The position numbers were made by a program, and so were the translations under genes. From positions 1-7,699 of the forward strand of contig CAZZWS010000190.1 of NCBI GenBank assembly GCA_964657795.1: a stretch of DNA of 7,699 nt, read 5' to 3'. Positions 6,641 to 7,699 of the stretch are shown piece by piece. Under the pieces are notes generated by a model, which worked only from the letters and a program-made list of their open reading frames with translations, did not search any database and was not told where the DNA came from. Position 1 is the first letter of the stretch. Each line of letters begins with the position of its first letter. The stretch is from CAHJXF01 sp964657795. Its GTDB lineage: Bacteria; Pseudomonadota; Gammaproteobacteria; Burkholderiales; Burkholderiaceae_D.

Positions 6641-6780
6641 CGAGCGGCCCCCGCGGAACAGTTGTCGCTCCGGCGCAGGCCGGGGCCCGAGTTCTTGGAC
6701 GCGACCCGTCCGAATAATTGGGTCCCGGCCTTCGCCGGGATGACAAAGAGAACTGGGAGCGTTGCGCGTGGCGGCGTCAT
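6637..6780 (-). other. Possible 47-codon bridging ORF across the cysD-cysN gap
   Basis: The frame starts at ATG 6780, which overlaps the cysD stop as TGATG, and ends at TGA 6639-6637, which overlaps the cysN start as ATGA. It spans the whole 139-base gap and reads through the REP pair without a stop; the repeat contributes VIPAKAGTQ, a peptide often predicted from such repeats. A good Shine-Dalgarno sequence, GAGGGG, stands 8 bases before its ATG, better than anything before cysN. I infer that ATG 6780 may be the former cysN start, separated from cysN by the repeat, and that the small frame now relays ribosomes. The peptide has no recognisable domain and may have no function of its own. Confidence 0.4.
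6664..6744. repeat. Inverted pair of REP-like palindromes (REPIN-type) between cysD and cysN
   Basis: Two facing arms of about 25 bases, 20 of which match when one is inverted, flank about 31 bases. The hairpin cores are CTCCGGC/GCCGGGG (6668-6685, loop GCAG) and CCCGGC/GCCGGG (6724-6739, loop CTTC). The core GTCATCCCGGCGAAGGCCGG is a REP type seen in many proteobacterial genomes. It differs from the CCCGCGAACGCGGG type at 2887-2980, so two repeat classes sit in one operon. No T-tract follows, so termination is unlikely. The element lies in the untranslated-looking gap but is fully open in the 47-codon frame that joins cysD to cysN. Confidence 0.85.
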
Positions 6781-7699
6781 CAGAAGTACCCCTCTTTCTT
6801 CCGCAACTCCATCGCCGCGTCGGACGTCTGATCGTCCATCCGCGTCGCCCCACGCTCGGTGATGCGCGTCATCGCCGTCTCCGCGATGATCGATTCGACC
6901 GTCGTCGCGTGCGACTCCACGGGCGCCGTGCACGTCATGTCACCGACGGTCCGGAAGCGGACGCTCTTCTCGATCACCGCCTCGCCTTCCTTCGGCTGCA
7001 CGAGCGTCGAAACCGGCATCCACGCATTCCCCCTGGCCATCACCGGCCGCACGTGCGCGTAGTAGATGCTCGGCACCGCGAGGCGCTCGCGGGCGATGTA
7101 CTGCCATACGTCGAGCTCGGTCCAGTTGGAGATCGGAAACACACGCATGTGTTCGCCCTTGTGGACGCGTGTGTTGTACAGGTCCCAGAGCTCCGGCCGC
7201 TGGTTCTTCGGATCCCACTGGCCGAACGCGTCGCGAAACGAGAAGATGCGTTCCTTCGCACGCGCCTTCTCCTCGTCGCGGCGCGCGCCGCCGAAGCATG
7301 CGTCGAATCCGAACTCCTCGATCGCGTCGAGCAGCGTCACGCTCTGATGCGGATTGCGCAGCTCGTCGGGATCCTTCAGCCGCACGCGCCCGCTCGCGAT
7401 CGAATCCTCGACCGAACGCACGATCAGACGCTCGCCCAGCTCCGCAACGCGCGCATCGCGGAACGCGATGACTTCCGGGAAGTTGTGGCCCGTGTCGATG
7501 TGCATCAGCGGGAACGGAAAGCGTCCCGGACGGAACGCCTTCTCCGCGAGCCGCAGCATCACGATCGAGTCCTTGCCGCCGGAGAACAGGAGCACCGGAT
7601 GGGTGCACTCGGCCGCCACCTCGCGCATGATGTGGATCGCTTCGGACTCGAGGCGCGCGAGGTGCGGCTGTCCCGCGCCGAGGCCCAGCTCGGGGAGCT
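6780..7699 (-). CDS. cysD: Sulfate adenylyltransferase subunit 2 CysD (5' end cut by window)
   Basis: CysD is the catalytic subunit of ATP sulfurylase and forms APS from ATP and sulfate with CysN. The frame is open to the right edge; 305 full codons are visible and E. coli CysD is 302, so only the start is missing. The Met at 7628 is internal: upstream residues HLARLESEAIHI match the conserved N-terminus (E. coli HLRQLEAESIHI as recalled). Motifs include the PP-loop FSGGKDSIVML (about 7580-7550), HIDTGHNFPEV, GGARRDEEKARAKERIFSF, WDPKNQRPELW, RVFPISNWTELDVWQYI and the terminal ELRKKEGYF. These are the PAPS-reductase-like ATP pyrophosphatase fold and CysD signatures. The PP-loop reads SGGKDS rather than the SIGKDS of E. 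coli. It heads the visible operon; cysH or other assimilation genes may lie further right, but that is only expectation. Confidence 0.97.
   Translation of the reverse strand, partial: LPELGLGAGQPHLARLESEAIHIMREVAAECTHPVLLFSGGKDSIVMLRLAEKAFRPGRFPFPLMHIDTGHNFPEVIAFRDARVAELGERLIVRSVEDSIASGRVRLKDPDELRNPHQSVTLLDAIEEFGFDACFGGARRDEEKARAKERIFSFRDAFGQWDPKNQRPELWDLYNTRVHKGEHMRVFPISNWTELDVWQYIARERLAVPSIYYAHVRPVMARGNAWMPVSTLVQPKEGEAVIEKSVRFRTVGDMTCTAPVESHATTVESIIAETAMTRITERGATRMDDQTSDAAMELRKKEGYF
6789..6794 (-). promoter_or_regulatory. Strong ribosome binding site at the cysD 3' end
   Basis: GAGGGG, inside the codons for the conserved cysD C-terminus (KKEGYF), lies 8 bases before ATG 6780, an ideal distance. 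cysN now starts 140 bases further on, so this site serves the 47-codon frame. It fits an ancestral TGATG coupling of cysD directly to cysN. Confidence 0.45.

Noticed and set aside
6641..6853. N-terminal extension of cysN to 6853
   Set aside because: The extra residues come from the REP pair and cysD DNA and do not resemble CysN, whose homology begins at 6640.
174..6862. Long plus-strand ORFs (for example 174-1076, 2603-4165, 3927-5255, 5213-6862)
   Set aside because: All lie opposite confident cys genes, have Arg/Asp/His-rich low-complexity translations and no domains; they are shadows caused by high GC.
6780..7628. Met at 7628 as the cysD start
   Set aside because: Conserved CysD residues continue upstream to the window edge, so this Met is internal.

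Overview
This GC-rich window carries a single bacterial operon for sulfate/thiosulfate uptake and activation. Every gene lies on the minus strand. In transcription order (right to left) the genes are cysD (partial at the right edge), cysN, sbp, a cysP-type binding protein, cysT (cysU), cysW and cysA (partial at the left edge, only the last few codons missing). The gene families point to a Gram-negative proteobacterium: two periplasmic binding proteins with Sec signal peptides feed a CysTWA ABC importer, and two gaps hold inverted pairs of REP-like palindromes of the kind common in Xanthomonadales, Burkholderiales and Pseudomonas relatives. The exact taxon cannot be fixed from the sequence alone.

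Layout: 7699-6780 cysD, ATP sulfurylase catalytic subunit; 6640-5360 cysN, its GTPase subunit, with no fused APS kinase; 5359-5130, a 230-base gap with no convincing promoter or terminator; 5120-4065 sbp, sulfate-binding protein; 4024-3005 cysP-like thiosulfate/sulfate-binding protein; 2826-1981 cysT and 1981-1073 cysW, the two permeases; 1067-1 cysA, the importer ATPase. Sulfate or thiosulfate is captured in the periplasm by Sbp or CysP, moved by CysTWA, and sulfate is then activated to APS by CysDN. cysC, cysH, cysJI and cysM are not in the window and must lie elsewhere if present.

The gene content is well known. The least ordinary feature is how the genes are joined. cysT/cysW overlap as TGATG, and cysW/cysA are 5 bases apart. 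The three gaps cysD-cysN, sbp-cysP and cysP-cysT are each spanned exactly by a small open frame (47, 15 and 60 codons). Each starts on an ATG overlapping the upstream stop and ends on a TGA inside the downstream ATGA start. Two of these frames run straight through a REP pair. At cysD-cysN the best Shine-Dalgarno-like sequence serves the small frame rather than cysN, which suggests that the cysN start was displaced by the repeat and that the frame relays ribosomes across it. This is a hypothesis. I found no entirely new gene system.
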